DNA of 64,000 nt from the NCBI GenBank assembly GCA_020086605.1, contig JACBWW010000022.1:1952571-2016570 (forward strand). Reading direction: 5' to 3'. The notes beneath the pieces were generated by a model that did no database searches, was not told the origin of the DNA, and was given only the letters and a program-made list of their open reading frames with translations. Below are positions 36,040 to 48,642 of the stretch, piece after piece. Numbering within the stretch: the stretch's first letter is position 1; every line of letters begins with the position of its first letter. Origin of the DNA: Lanius collurio. Taxonomy: Eukaryota; Chordata; Aves; Passeriformes; Laniidae. The translations under genes were made by a program, and so were the position numbers.

Positions 36040-38982
36040 GTCATTAAAGAAAATAAAAAAACATCTGATGCTCCTTTTCCAAGTTCATGATCTATATATT
36101 CTGCTTGCTGAAAAAACCCCTAAGAATCCTAATCTATTGTAGTTTTAAAAGTATTTGTTGGGATAGTAGTTGGATAAGTGCTGCAGAGATGATGAATACT
36201 GTGATATGCTATCAGTTGTTTTTATAGCCTCTGCTCAGGACATTTCCTAAAGGTTTGGAGTCCCAGTCTGGAGTCTGGAAATACTTAATGGAAAATAGGA
36301 AGAGAACCAAAATACAAACCAAACCAAAATTATAAGAAAAAAGAGGCAAAATGTGTTCTGCTATATAGTGGTTAGTACTAGTAGGTTGATTGACATCTGG
36401 TCTGTTGAGCTCTTAGAAAAACCAGGGAAGACAGCTGTAGCAAAAATGTATAGAAAAAATTTTATTCTTTCACAAAATGCAAGCACTGCTATGAAATCAA
36501 AATCTGTCTGTCAATGAGCCAGTCTCCTTAAACTGTTTGGAAATGCTACCTGAGATAAGTTACTCAGCAAGATACAGTTTTAGAGAGATAATGATATATT
36601 TTTCTTACATGTTTGGGTTTAGATCTTTTTATAGTTTCTCCTCTGTTTTCTGATACTTGACTACAGTAGCTCTCCCTAGGCCTTACCAGTAATCTCTTCA
36701 CTGCTTCCTTCCTCCTGCAGTTTTTTGTCAATTCTGCCCGTAAATCCCCATAATCTCATCTCCTCTTTTAGACTTGACCGTGTCTTCAGCTATCCTAAAA
36801 CAATCTTTACTGAGCCTGTTTTCAGTGACTAACTTGGCCTCATTTCCTCTGAAAGCATTAATGGGACAGGACAGCTTCATTTCCATTTTACAGGAACATT
36901 GGGAAGTGATGGTCACCCGGAGAAGAATAACATGTAACAAGATTTTGAAAATATTGAAGACTGTGGTCATTCTCTCTGAGAGGAAAGCAAGCTCATCTTT
37001 CCCTTGACATCAAGCATAGCATGGGGAAGCAGTGATGCAATTCCTTATATCCTTCTGCCTGTTTTTATGAGGTTGCATATGAATCCATCATGGTTTGTTT
37101 TGCTAGTGATCAAACCTCTTCTAAGAGCTGTATAGACAGACTTATGTGTAGCAAAATTAAACACTTTGAAAATTTTCTTAATTAACTTCCCCCTTCCCCC
37201 AAGAGACTCATCTTTCTTCATCTCCTCGATGAAGAGAATAAAAGAATCGGTTTTCTGGCCCCTGGCCTTTCCTCTTACCAACCTGAAGACAAGAAACTCA
37301 GGTGCCATTTTACTGTCCAATATTAACTGTTAGGGAAGTGCTGAGAAGGTGAATTAATTTAGTGTGGGCTGCAGCTGAGTTGAATAACATCAAACACTGG
37401 CACATACTGTTCATTAGATTTCTTGATGCCAAGGTGGTTTCTGCAATAATGGTACCCACGTTTTAATCTTATCTCTCAGGCTTGGGGAAGGAAGATAAAG
37501 CACTCTGCTGGGTAACTGAACTGCTTCATAGGTGCTAGAGTCCTGAGAAATGTTCTTAATACCCTTTCCAATGGCTCTAGCACATCTTAAATTGCGTTAT
37601 GAGAAATTCAGCTTAAATTTCATCACTCCCAAGGCACCTGGTCATTTGCAAAACCAGGTTGGTGTACATCTATTACATAGATTAAAAAACAACAAAAAAA
37701 TGACTAAGTAAGTTTGGGTGTATATAATTAACTACAAGGATATTGCTCATTTTCATTTCCCTTATAAACACTTCCTATATTTTCTTTGCTTTAAATGCAG
37801 AACCCCTTAAAGAGGTGGAGGATAAAAAAAAATCAGTTCTCACCCACTGTTCTGAAAAATGGATCCTGTTCTCTTCCTGTGGCACTGGCTAATGCTTGTC
37901 TCAGTTGCTCAGCATGATACTGTAATGGAAGAACTGTTTAGACTGAAGCTCCATCTGCTTATCAGCGAGAGGCTGCAAGCCTGATGCCACACTCCAGTGC
38001 TTCTGTTGGTGTGGAGAGAAGGCTCTGCAATGGTGTGTGGGAAGACCAAGAGTGGTGGTAATGAAAGCAATGCTGAGTGAAGGGGCTGCAGCAAGGTAGA
38101 GCCCTCTCTGTGATCTTTGGGTTGGCAGAGTGGAGTAGCAGCCCCTCTGAGTAGGTGCAGAGTGAAGCAGCAGCTGCTTCTCACTGTAGTGGGCAGCAGT
38201 CAGACTAAGTGTGGGTGGAGGTGTGGGAAGAGGGAGTTGTATGGGATAAGATCTGGTTTTACTTGAAGATAAAGAGTGAGAGTTTGGCAAGACAATCACG
38301 CATATTTGGAATACAGCAATTCAAGATCTATGACTTTACAGAAATTCCAGTAAAGCAGTTTAGTAAGATGAGACCATGTTAAGGAATCGAAGCTGGCCGA
38401 TATGGGACCTGGAGAGAGAATAATCTGTCAGAGACAGTGAGGGTACAGCAAGGTTATGGGGGAAAATAAGGGACATCTTGGAAAGTGCAAGGTGTGAAGG
38501 AGGAAGACCAAGTGTGCCAGTCAGCTGTGTGGAGTCTGGAAGAACAAAGCTTTGGAGCAAAGGCAGTAGGTGGGGAACAGTGGGCAGGGGAAAAGCTGTC
38601 CTATACTCAGCCTCCCTGGCACGTGGGGTTGACCACATACCCTCTGGGTGCAAAGGATGAGTGCAGTGGTTTTATAGCTGCTGAGCAAAGGCATAGAGGC
38701 AGTACAAACGTGTGGCAAAGGATTTATTTGGGCCCTTCTACATTTTTGGGAGTGAAAGGCTTTGCACAATGCCTAAGTAGATGTGGTTCTGTGATGTGTC
38801 TTCAGTGTCCCAGGGAGGAAAGGAAGACTGAGTTTCAGCTGTAAAAGATACTTTTAGAGAACCTCAAAACTAGGAGATCAAATTTATCCTTCCAAAGGAC
38901 CCAATACCAGTACCTTGTAACAATATTACTTTTGTAGGATGTTCTTAAGATGCAAGTCTCCCTACTGCAATTCTTGTGCAAC
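36040..38982. other. Non-coding DNA; possible MIR scrap near 36.88 kb
   Basis: No gene is recognised. TTCCATTTTACAGGAACATT then GAAGTGATGGTCACC (about 36880-36920) resembles the MIR 3' wording but is short. Overlapping minus-strand frames at 37901-38299 (132 codons) and 38360-38653, with plus-strand frames at 38485-38844, lie in a GC-richer stretch. None resembles a known protein, and both strands are open over the same bases, which argues for composition rather than coding. Confidence 0.5.
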
Positions 38983-39007
38983 AAATCTCACTCAGACAGT
39001 GAGATTT
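38983..39007. repeat. Perfect 10-bp hairpin followed by a T run
   Basis: AAATCTCACT (38983-38992), loop CAGAC, AGTGAGATTT (38998-39007), with further Ts after it. In bacteria this shape would be a terminator. In vertebrate DNA with no gene beside it, it is only a structural curiosity. Confidence 0.7.
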
Positions 39008-41689
39008 TTTTTCTGATTTTAGACCAACTGATTTTCTATACTTGAGGTGAGAAAAAATATTTTAACATGTTTGTTTTATAAGAAGTGCAGTATTATTTAA
39101 ATTCTGCAAAGTTAAAATATGACCATTTGTGCAGAATTTCCTGCTGCTACCCTATTCATCCTTATTTCACAGTAGTGTACTTGGTAACAAAGATAAAACT
39201 TGCCCACACTTTATAGTCCTTGTCTTCTCTCCACCAATCTTGTGGCATTGTCATAGGCACTACCATCCTGTGTGTCACTCCACCTCATTCTGTGCTTTCC
39301 CACTCTGCAGATAACAACTGTTCTCCACTGGGATTGATTTACACATTAAACATTAATTATTTTCCTGTCCTTAGTTATGCAACATCACTGTGCTTGGCCA
39401 GCAGCAAGATGTGGTGAAAACTTCAGTGCTTGGGCCTGGTGTATTTCTGCTTCTTGTGTCAGCCCTCCTGGGTAGTGGCAGGAAAACAGTATCTCCCAAA
39501 CCTGTCAAATCCATCACTCTTCTAGTTCAAATGTTGACAGGCCTTGGTAAAGCGCACTTTAAACAGATCTGTTCTCTGTCACTGCCATGACAGTAATACA
39601 TGAATCCACAATCACAATGATTTTAGAAACAGACAGACAACATGAACTATAAAAGCCTGATCCTGTTAGAGCTTTCTTGGATGAGTATTTTAAAGGAATA
39701 CTTTTGTGCTAACATTTCTGAGAGTATTGCATGTCTCTGATCCTGAATCTCTTGTTCCTTTTGGATGTCTTGATTCCTTATCTTTACTCTTCAAATATTC
39801 TTCATTTTTCTTGTGGCTACCTTGGTCTATTTGCTAGAGTTTCAAAGCCTTTTGCTGAAGACGTTGCCGTGTTGTATCTAGATATCCAATAATGTGATCA
39901 ATCTCTACCCCCCTCCCACTGAACTGAATGCCAAAGTCACAACAGATGTTGTTTGAAAGAAGGAGGCATTTATTATCTCACTGGACATTAAAGATAGAAA
40001 CATATTTACTGTAAGAAGAATCTGATGGCAGAAGAAGCCCATGAATGCTAATAACATCTCATAATGAAACTAGGCTGGAGATTGGTGATGCCAACAATAT
40101 CTGTGAGTGTTGATGGCCAATTGTATGTGGAATTCCTGATTTGACTGTGTAGTAAGGCACTTGAAGCACAAGCTAAGCCCAAAAATGTGGGGGTTCCTTA
40201 TTCTCTGGTCCACTGTACGCTGCTCTTAATAGGCATAGTCTAATCTTCTGTGCTGGTTTTTTGACCCAGGCTCCTGAATATAAATATTATTAACATATGT
40301 TGCAAAATGACATTTCTGACTCTTTAATGACCAAAGGAGATAAGTTTCTGTTTGGGTCATGAAGAACTGTTTTGCCATCTACAATCTCATGAGCTGAGTG
40401 TTTACCCTACTGGGCCTTGGTGACCTACCGTAGTAGGTTAGTAAATACTAATATTTATCTTTAACAGAGCTGATACTAAAGCTTCATGAGTAGGAATAAT
40501 GTCTCATTATGACAATGTTTTCTGAATTTTCATAGTTTTGTGTGAACTGTTTCTGATGTTGCTGAGGATTTGTTTCCTTGAACTGGGTGTGTTCAATATG
40601 GGAACCCTAATGGCCAGAATTTTCTCACTTTTCTGAAAAAGTTTCTTTGGGTTTGAACATTGAGAGCACAATGCTTCAATACAGGGGTAATTTTGCTCTG
40701 AGGATAATATGTTCAGAGGACTATTGATTCAAAAAAAGTTGTGGATTTGTCCAAAATTTCAAATGCTCCTTTAAATTTCTGTCTATTGCATTCTGAAGAT
40801 TTTAGAGGGTTTTTTTCTGTGACTGTCTGGGCACCAAGTTTGAAATTCACCCTGGCCACAGCAAGAGGCAGGCTAATGTCCATATTAAAATATTTAACAT
40901 TGTGGAGTCATTGGTAAGAGCATTTCCATTGTTACCAAAATGTTAGTTGATTCCATGTATCTACTGCATCTCAGGCTCTGTGCAGAAGTTGGCACATTTC
41001 TTTCTTTGTGTATAATGCTTACTTTTCACAAACAAGATTAAAAGAGTTATAGAGTGGCATTTCTTTCCTATTTTCTCCAAATTACCTTAAAATTTTAATT
41101 ATGTGGAACATAATTACCAAAAGACTATCAGTAACATTTAAATTTCTAGTGGGTAAGCAAAGCTGGCTCTTCCATAGTGTTCAGGTGCAAAGCTCTTATG
41201 AGATGAAGGCATAAATAAATTGTCAGTTCCTTTGATACCATAATGTTTCCCTAATGGAACCATGGAACAACATTAGACCTATTTCCCAACACCTCTCAGA
41301 AGGCTGGATAAAATACAGTTTCTCACTATAGTCTCCTCCGGATTTTAATATGAACTCTTTTTCCTGTAGCACCAGTAGCCTGTATGCAGTGTTTTCACCC
41401 CTTTACAGACTGATAATGAGTGAATGTTCATGTGGTCTGTTGCACAACACTGAGCTCTTATTTCACTGTCTGCAGTTATGTTCAGTAAGTACAATATGAA
41501 CATCATCTCAATTAACAGAGTACCTTCAGGGCTTTTCTTAGCCAACTATTCTAGCACGCTTGTCCATACTGTCATCAGCACCTAATCAACTAATGATGGC
41601 TGAAAATGAGGAAGGCCAATCCCAATAAATCCAAAGGATAGTAATTTTTCTCTTTTAATGCCCTTCTCCCTCCTTCTTCCTTCTTCCTA
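39008..41689. other. Non-coding DNA, nothing recognised
   Basis: Only short frames (66 codons or fewer), and no repeats or RNA genes that I can name. Confidence 0.5.
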
Positions 41690-41850
41690 CGGCACATTGC
41701 AGTAAATTAATGTCACAGTGGTTATTACAGTAGCGCTGCTATGGCAAGTATTCAAGCAACGATCCTCGAATATTTTACCTCAGCATTTATTTGTCCATAA
41801 AATAAAATAGGATTTATTGCAGTACTCTCTGGTTTGAGGACTGCATGGAC
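41690..41850. promoter_or_regulatory. Candidate conserved non-coding element
   Basis: 160 bp with TACGGCACATTGCAGTAAAT, TTAATGTCACAGTGG, AGTAGCGCTGCTATGG and CAACGATCCTCGAATATTTT. CpGs are kept at four positions in AT-rich DNA, and ATTA-type cores are present. Both the texture and the sharp contrast with the flanks suggest constraint. Inference only. Confidence 0.28.
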
Positions 41851-43369
41851 AGTAGCTGTGACAACTCCTTATCTCCACTGCAGGTAAAGATATAGGGGAT
41901 GTTTCCCTGAAGCTAAAGAGAAACAAGGAATGTGGAAGTCAGTCAGCTACACAACCACAGTGTTGCACAAATTGGTAAATAAATATAAGCATAAAAAAAT
42001 CCTCCTTTGTACCTAATAAGAACTCTAAGAAAAATCATTCAGTAATTTTGTCCTTTAAAGGTCTCAGTAAATTAAAAGGGTATTCATTGCTTTGGAGATT
42101 GCTGTGTCCAAATCAGATATAGGATTTTGAGATTGAAAGATGGAAAGATAAATGTGAGGAATTATTGTTGCAAGCCCAATTCAGACAGAGCATAAGAGAA
42201 GGAATTAGAAACAGAAAAAAAAAAGATTTTGGTCAATACAATTTTACAGAGGTTTATTGTTAGTGGTGTTCACTTGAAAAATAGATAGTTTTGACTACTT
42301 AAATGGCTCCACCTTAAAGAAAAAAAGCTCCCAAATTATAAAACATAGGTTCTGAAGCCAACCCTGTGGAGATGCAACTGCTGGCTTAGAGATATTCACA
42401 TTTTCAGCAGCATGTAAATTTTTGTGTGTCATTAACATCTCTGAGCTCTGTAATTAGGTCTCTCCTGATCTGGTTATAGTTTCTGTACATTATGAGTATG
42501 TAAGCCTCTCCAGGGAAGCACTAGGCCAGCCTTACAGGGTTTCCCCTTTCTGTTCCACAATTTTGCTCTTTAGCAAGTACATCCTCTTGCTTGCTTTAAG
42601 GGTACAGTGAGATCCCAGTGAAAGGCTATAAAGCATTAGCAGTCTTTGCCAGCACAAGTCTCTACCACTAGACCAAGGCTAGAGCACCTCCTTCCTTCAT
42701 AGACTCTCTTCCCTACCTGGCACTCCTCATTTTAAATATATTCTCTTTAATTTTTTTTTTTCGCCAAATTGCTCTCCAAATTCCAATTATAGTTATGATC
42801 TTATTTTTGCTTTTTTTTTTTTTTTGGTCAGAGAAAGAGATATTCCTACATTGTGAAATCTATATCTAAAACCTTAGCTGTGTTTGAAATTATATTCCTT
42901 CTGAATAAACAATATTTCAGGAAATGAAATATAACATATAAACGAAACTGTTTTTCTGTTCTGCTTCTCACTGGGAAGCACCAGAGAGTTCAAGTTCAAA
43001 CAGAAAGGTGGTTTGTTAAAGCATGCTTGCATTTGGATTGGTTTGTTCTGAAAGCCTTGTCTTGTAGCATCATATCCAGGAAATGCTGTTCTCAATATAA
43101 GGAAGTGCTCATTCCACGGCCTGACTTTTTTTTTGGCTTTATTGAATGGGGTTTCTGTCTAGGTGTAACAAAATATTGGATAATGAAGATAGAAAACTGA
43201 TAAAGAGTAAAAAAATTCACAGAATCGCTTAGAAAGAATTCTGTGTGTAATTACTTGCATTTTTGCTAACTACTGTATAAACAACACTTTTAACAAGGCA
43301 AATTGGAAAAGTGAAGACAAATCAGCTTAGGGATATAGCTTCAATTTATTACACAATGATAACTGAAAA
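41851..43369. other. Non-coding DNA with T runs
   Basis: T runs near 42752-42761 and 42811-42825. The 73-codon minus-strand frame (42874-43095) is unrecognised. Nothing else is seen. Confidence 0.5.
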
Positions 43370-43700
43370 CTTTGTTTCTGCTGCGTTGCAGTCAATTTCT
43401 ACTGAGCTCACACTCTGAATGTGTGATTAATCATATGAGCACTGGGGTTGCCAATAAATACCAAAACCTTAAAACTATAACAACTTGCTCATTTTGTGCG
43501 GTCATTCCAAATAGCTAAACAACCAGAAATTGTCAATGTACACCAAGATCAATGTTCCAGGGTCTCTACATAAGATTGATTTCCCTCTCTGAGGATTTCA
43601 TCTCTCTCATCAACAAAAACATTTTGTCCTCCCTAAATAATCCAATCGAATGCCATCCTCCTGTGGAACAGTGAGAGGTTTAAATTGTTTGGATTAATCT
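43370..43700. promoter_or_regulatory. Candidate conserved non-coding element
   Basis: 330 bp with TGCTGCGTTGCAGTC, GTGTGATTAATCATATGAGC (a near-palindromic homeodomain-type site GATTAATC at about 43424), TTTTGTGCGGTCATTCC and ATAATCCAATCGAATGCC. There is no open frame of note. Retained CpGs and clustered cores suggest a regulatory element. Not tested for conservation. Confidence 0.3.
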
Positions 43701-43882
43701 CTGCTTTGAGGTGGCCTGGAAAGTCTCTGTAACTTTGTCAAATATAGCCTGGAGGGAGAACTGCTGTGGTTTGATATGTGCTAAAAATAAACAAATAATG
43801 AGAGTGTCTAAAAATCATGTTGTGCTTTAAAAATAATATGTGTGTGAGAAAATATTTTTTAAAGCTCTTGCCTCTATTACAG

Positions 43883-44090
43883 AATATAATAATTTTTGGT
43901 GTATTCCTTCTTGCTAAGGCCTACCAGCTCCTCTCTACTGGAGATAAGGAAGGAGACTGGGAGCCATGGGAATGGATTCAGGGGACAGAAGCCCACATAG
44001 ATCTTCCCCAGAAGATGAGTGCAGCAGATGGGACTACAGGAACTGTCACCACCCACAGCCTTCTCCCTGCTCTGGACAGTGAATGCACAG
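43883..44090 (+). other. Candidate spliced exon of unknown gene
   Basis: A strong acceptor (AAAGCTCTTGCCTCTATTAC then AG, ending at 43882) is followed by 208 bp ending CACAG, directly before GTGAGG, a near-consensus donor. One frame is open across the whole segment (69 codons plus one base); it is acidic and contains W-E-P-W-E-W followed by a serine/threonine-rich part. The segment is more GC-rich than its flanks. I do not recognise the peptide. It could be a coding exon, a non-coding RNA exon or chance: acceptor/donor pairs at this spacing do occur randomly in 64 kb. Confidence 0.22.
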
Positions 44091-44100
44091 GTGAGGTTTA

Positions 44101-47100
44101 AAAAAAATGTGCTGATTCAGATTCTGATTCTCTACATCTCCTTCAGAAGATAATTTTGTACATTTGCAGTTGAGAAAGACCAAGCAGAGTTTTGTTTCAA
44201 AGGAACCTTTGCAAGCAAAACAAAGGCTGTAGGCAGGCAGTATGGAAAAGGCCTCTATAGAACAGATGTCTGCTTTCCATAGTTTTCTTGTGCATTATGC
44301 AAACAGCCTGTCCATGATCTACATAACACTGTAAGTTAGATGAATGTAGATTTTGTGATCTTTATCCAACAGTTCTGGAAGGAAGATACAGCACAGACCC
44401 GGGTTCTTAATTAATCCTGTGTTTGCTGTAATTAGGGTGCAGCAATACAGTCAAGTTTTATCCCCAACAAGTACTTATGCTATTGCATTGTTTCTTTATT
44501 TATACTTTTGGTGCTTTTGGAAGTGTTGGCCAGCAGCTCTCATGAGTGGCACCCCCATGCCCAAAGCAGAAGGTGAGGGTCAAACTTTGCCTCAGCAGGT
44601 GACAGTGAATGTGGATTGCATTTGGAGGCTGCTGACTGCACCCATGAGCTCAGCTGGGAAACAGTCATTCTTGGAAATTTGTGTTGAGATTTCCAGATCA
44701 GGGGCAGGTTTGTGGCATCCTTTGTAGACTTTCAGGGCTGTGGTGAACAATTGGTGTTTAAGTGTTGGATTGAAGACACCAAAATGATGGCCACATAGGC
44801 CAAGCATGACTTGTTTCCATCTTGGACTGGTACCAGCTCAGAAATGTTAAAAGAAATGTGCTGAATGAGTCTCTCAAATTAGAATTATTTTTAGTTAGAT
44901 TATGGGTTAGATTATCTTAGTCTCAAACACCAAAATGGTAAATTGGTTTTGAAGGAATTGAACATTTATTTAGAAACAGGCCAAGAAGAGATTGCTCTGG
45001 AAATTCTAAATACCCCCATAGTATCTGTAGTTGGAGCTATGCCATGCTCCAAATGTAAACTTCTATTTACTCTTCTGTTGCAAAAGAATCTCCCTTGTGG
45101 AGCTGTAAAACAAATCTTACAAATGCCATGGTACATACCAGTGTACATTCAATTTGAAGAAGAAAATATTTTCAGTAGGGTGAAGCATAAATTTCTCCTT
45201 TGTAAACTTTGGAAAGGTAGAAAATGCTATGAAGGTAATGACTGAGGGAAGAAAATATCAATTCATTCAATTGAAATCTAAAAATAAATTCAAAGGGATA
45301 TGCCTACTACTATCAGAAGTACATATGGATTTCTTGCTGACATTAGTCTCCAAATTGAATGTCAGACTCACCAAGAGTGAGGAGGGAGGGAGGGGTGTGC
45401 AAGGGAGGGGAGGCCAGGAGACTAAATTTAGTATTAGAAGGGCAAGATGAAACATCAGGATTATCATTAGGAAAACCTCTAAACCAAATCTGTACATTAT
45501 CTCGGGGCAAATACAAGTGTCACATGTTAACAAAGGGCAAAAATACCACACCATGCTGTTGTGCCCTGAGGGCCCTCTCTGCTAAACAAGAAGATGTTGT
45601 AGAGTGCGCATGCACACCAGAAATTTATGATTTCCTTGAAAGGCAGAGATAAGTATTTTCAAGTCTCTCACACACAAAAGAATAAAATGAAGTATTAGTG
45701 ATGCATGTTGATAGGTGACAGTGTCTGAAAATCCACTCATGTTTTTTTCCAAGTAGATATATAACAACTTAATAGGTAATGCACTAAGATTCCATGCTTT
45801 ATAAACAAAGGAATAAGTAAACATCCTATATCTATTTTGGTATTATTTTTAAATAAAGCCAGAGGGAAAGGAAGACATTTGACAGACACTCAGATAAATG
45901 TATTCACCTGAAGTTCACTGGGAAAATTAAAAAAAACCTCCTAATTTTGCATCAGAATGGCTAGAAAATGGCTAGAAACATCTGCCAAATGGGCAGGGCA
46001 TGCTGGTAGTAAAACCACAGCTGTCTTATCTCAGCTCTTCTAATAGAAGACCAGTACAAGCTAATAAGTAAATTCTTTTTACTTTAGAGAACGTAAGCAT
46101 CTGACATGCCTCAGACAATGACTAAACATGAGCCTAAAAATGGGTGCTGGATTTCTCATTTTACAGGACACAGACCAGAAGGGTGCTCCCTCTGTGTCAG
46201 GATCCTGCCTGCAAAGCAAACCCCCCCACTGGGCGTGCCCTGCCCACAGGGGGTGGAACAGAAGTGTCCACAGTGCCAGGTTGCAGCAATGTGTGAAGGA
46301 AAGTCATACCTGTGTGAGGCAGAAACAGTCCATGGGAGTAACTTAATAGGTCACTAAATTTCAAAGAGGCCATCCAATAAAATCTGCAAAGTAACAAAGC
46401 TTAAACTAACATATGGCTAAATTTATATATCAATCTATCTACAAATATTCACATATAATTGTCCGTGTAATTTAATGCATTTATTAGAAATTAAATAAGA
46501 ACTAATTGCAGAAGAATTTTGGGAAATATCTGAAAAAAATTTTTGTTGTAATTTATGAAATGGAAACAAAAAGAAGAGATGTCTTTGTAGTACTTGGATA
46601 TTGACAAGAAAAACTGAAAAATCATACTGACAGCCCTGAAAAACCTAGAAACACTTATATAATATAAACCACAATTTGAGACTACAAATTCTCAAAGAAC
46701 TATGCAAGAGATGGGGTTTTGCATGCACACCACATATGTGAGTGGTTAGAAGGTCAGGATCTAAGAACCAAGTGTTTGGCTTTATTTTTTAATAAATCAT
46801 GTAAAAAAATATTTGAGGAAATAAATTTGCAGAATACGAGTTCACGAATGCTAATTACTAAGAGTTCCTTTATGTGCTCCAATGTGTTAAAAGATGAATA
46901 TTCAGTGGTTTAATAAGTTTATGATCAGTCATGTCCAAAGAGAAACAACTGTTGTGGAAAGGAAGAAAGAGAACATCAGTACTAAGCCTTTTATTTTGAC
47001 TCCTTTAGGAGCTAAACCTGTCCTTGAAGTCCTCCCCAGAGCCCAAAACAAGGCTCATTGTGAGGGGCATGGCTGAGGGAGGCAGGGCTCAGCACCCTGT

Positions 47101-48342
47101 GGTGATGGCTGCAGCAGACGGGTGAGGGCTGCAGTTCTGCCCTCAGTGGGAAGCTGGGACAGCTGAAAGGACAGAGCAGTGTTTGCTTGTGCCCCCTCAC
47201 TGGAGCTGCCCGAGCTCAGAACCACAACTGCCCTGGCATGGTGCTGCCCACCACATCTTGTGACATGTGTGTTTGCCAGGCTCTGAGCACTGCCCCTCAG
47301 AGGCTTTTAGCACCTGCTGCAGGGTGGGCAAGTGTGACCTGATGACCCTGTGCCCTTACACGGGGAGTAGTTCTGTGTCTCACAATAGGGTGCCCTTTGG
47401 CCTTTCTTCCTCCAAGGACAGACTTTTCCTTTGCCCTTTCTTCCCTCAAGGGCAGGGCCTTTTCCTTTGGCTGTGTCTCCTTAGCCATATTGAATATCCA
47501 TGTGGCTGCCTTTCCACAAGGTGGAAAAAGGGCCCATCTCGGTCTGTAAAGAAGTGATCCAGGGTCAGTCACAGGGGATCTCACAGAAAGGAGTGGAAAT
47601 CCTAATGTTTGAGCCAATATTGAGAAGTGCTTTCCTCTACCCTTCTCCCTTCTGTAAGTACTTCAATGGAATGGAGAAGGGGCAAAGGATATTTAACTAA
47701 TCTCCTATGTAAGTATGTCCTTAGACCCCTTGTTATGCTCTTGCAGTTACAGCACTGCTTCTAAGCAATGAATTTGGCTTTCTCTTCCAGAGGTACATTC
47801 CCTTTTGGAGCATCACTTAAGTCTTCCTGCTCATTGTGGCTAAGCTGAGAAGCAGATAAATGCATAAGCTCATGTCCCAATCAGTGTCTGCTTTATGATT
47901 GTACCTCTTTTATTACATTTGTCCATAATGTTATTTTGTTTGTTTTCCAGTATGGAAGGTGGCAGAGAGAGGTCTTTATCGTGTATTTGTCCATATGGGC
48001 TCCACAAGCTACACTGGGATTTTATTATTTCAGTAACATTGCCAAGTGCTATAAACAGCCAAAACATTTTGGGTGTCACATTTTTTCAGGACTTCAGAGT
48101 TTAGGTGTCTGCTTTTTGGTTTTATTTCCCCTTATTCATGACAATTCTTTAAATGGTTAATGGTTCAAGCCCTGAAAATACAAATCCTGTGTCTGGGGAA
48201 TGCTGTGATTTTTCTCTGTCTCAGGCTGATAATACAGAGATTTGCATCTCAGATAGGAATGTTTCACTTCTGATGCCTTTCTGTACCTTCGAGTATGTTC
48301 AGGCAATGTGGCATCTACACTGAAGTTATGGAAACATAGTAA
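44101..48342. other. Non-coding DNA; cluster of overlapping plus-strand frames 44.9-45.7 kb
   Basis: Frames at 44943-45245 (100 codons), 45229-45450 (73) and 45359-45652 (97) overlap head to tail on the plus strand, which could be a frameshifted fossil coding region, but no family is recognised. GC-richer DNA at 46.1-46.4 and 47.0-47.6 kb gives open frames on both strands and probably reflects composition. No repeat is named. Confidence 0.45.
45384..45410 (+). other. G-quadruplex motif
   Basis: GGG-A-GGG-A-GGGG-TGTGCAA-GGG-A-GGGG: five G tracts of three or more with loops of 1, 1, 7 and 1, satisfying the G3+N1-7 rule. No gene is next to it that it could be assigned to. Confidence 0.8.
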
Positions 48343-48642
48343 CACTTTAAATTAAGGTGATCTGTATAAATATTTTATTATTTATACAGCATTCAATAAC
48401 GTGCTTGTAAAAAAAACTTGGGAGTATGCATTGAAACAGCAGACAAACTATTTGAACAATACTTACATCTTAAAATATTGTTGTAACAGCTTATCACCTT
48501 GCTGTGGCAGCATTTTAAGCATTTATTGATGATGCATTTTATAACATGCCTTACAATAAGTTATTAAAGGATGTAGTGGCACCAACTAATCATTTCATAA
48601 ACATGAATAAACCATTTATACAGGGCACCTTAATTTAAAGTG
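48343..48642. mobile_element. 300-bp non-autonomous DNA transposon (MITE) with 29-bp inverted ends
   Basis: The left end (48343-48371) starts CACTTTAAATTAAGGTG and ends CTGTATAAAT. The right end (48614-48642) is its reverse complement at 27 of 29 positions, with the only difference at two adjacent bases. The interior is AT-rich, with repeated GCATTTAT/AACATG/CATTTATA-like words, and encodes nothing. This is the architecture of a miniature inverted-repeat transposable element. Flanks (CATAGTAA before, CTTGTAGG after) show no clear target-site duplication, so the superfamily is not settled. Good preservation of the ends in an AT-rich neutral setting is notable. Confidence 0.75.

Noticed and set aside
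37901..38299. 132-codon minus-strand frame as a gene
   Set aside because: Low-complexity Pro/Ser/Leu/Thr composition, a second minus-strand frame over the same bases, and no known family.
38983..39010. Hairpin plus T run, like a bacterial terminator
   Set aside because: The window is vertebrate DNA with no adjacent gene, and rho-independent termination does not apply.
46106..46357. Cysteine-rich 83-codon frame with CxxC-like pairs
   Set aside because: An overlapping frame (46128-46346) and a minus-strand frame are open over the same GC-richer patch, and no zinc-finger spacing is maintained.
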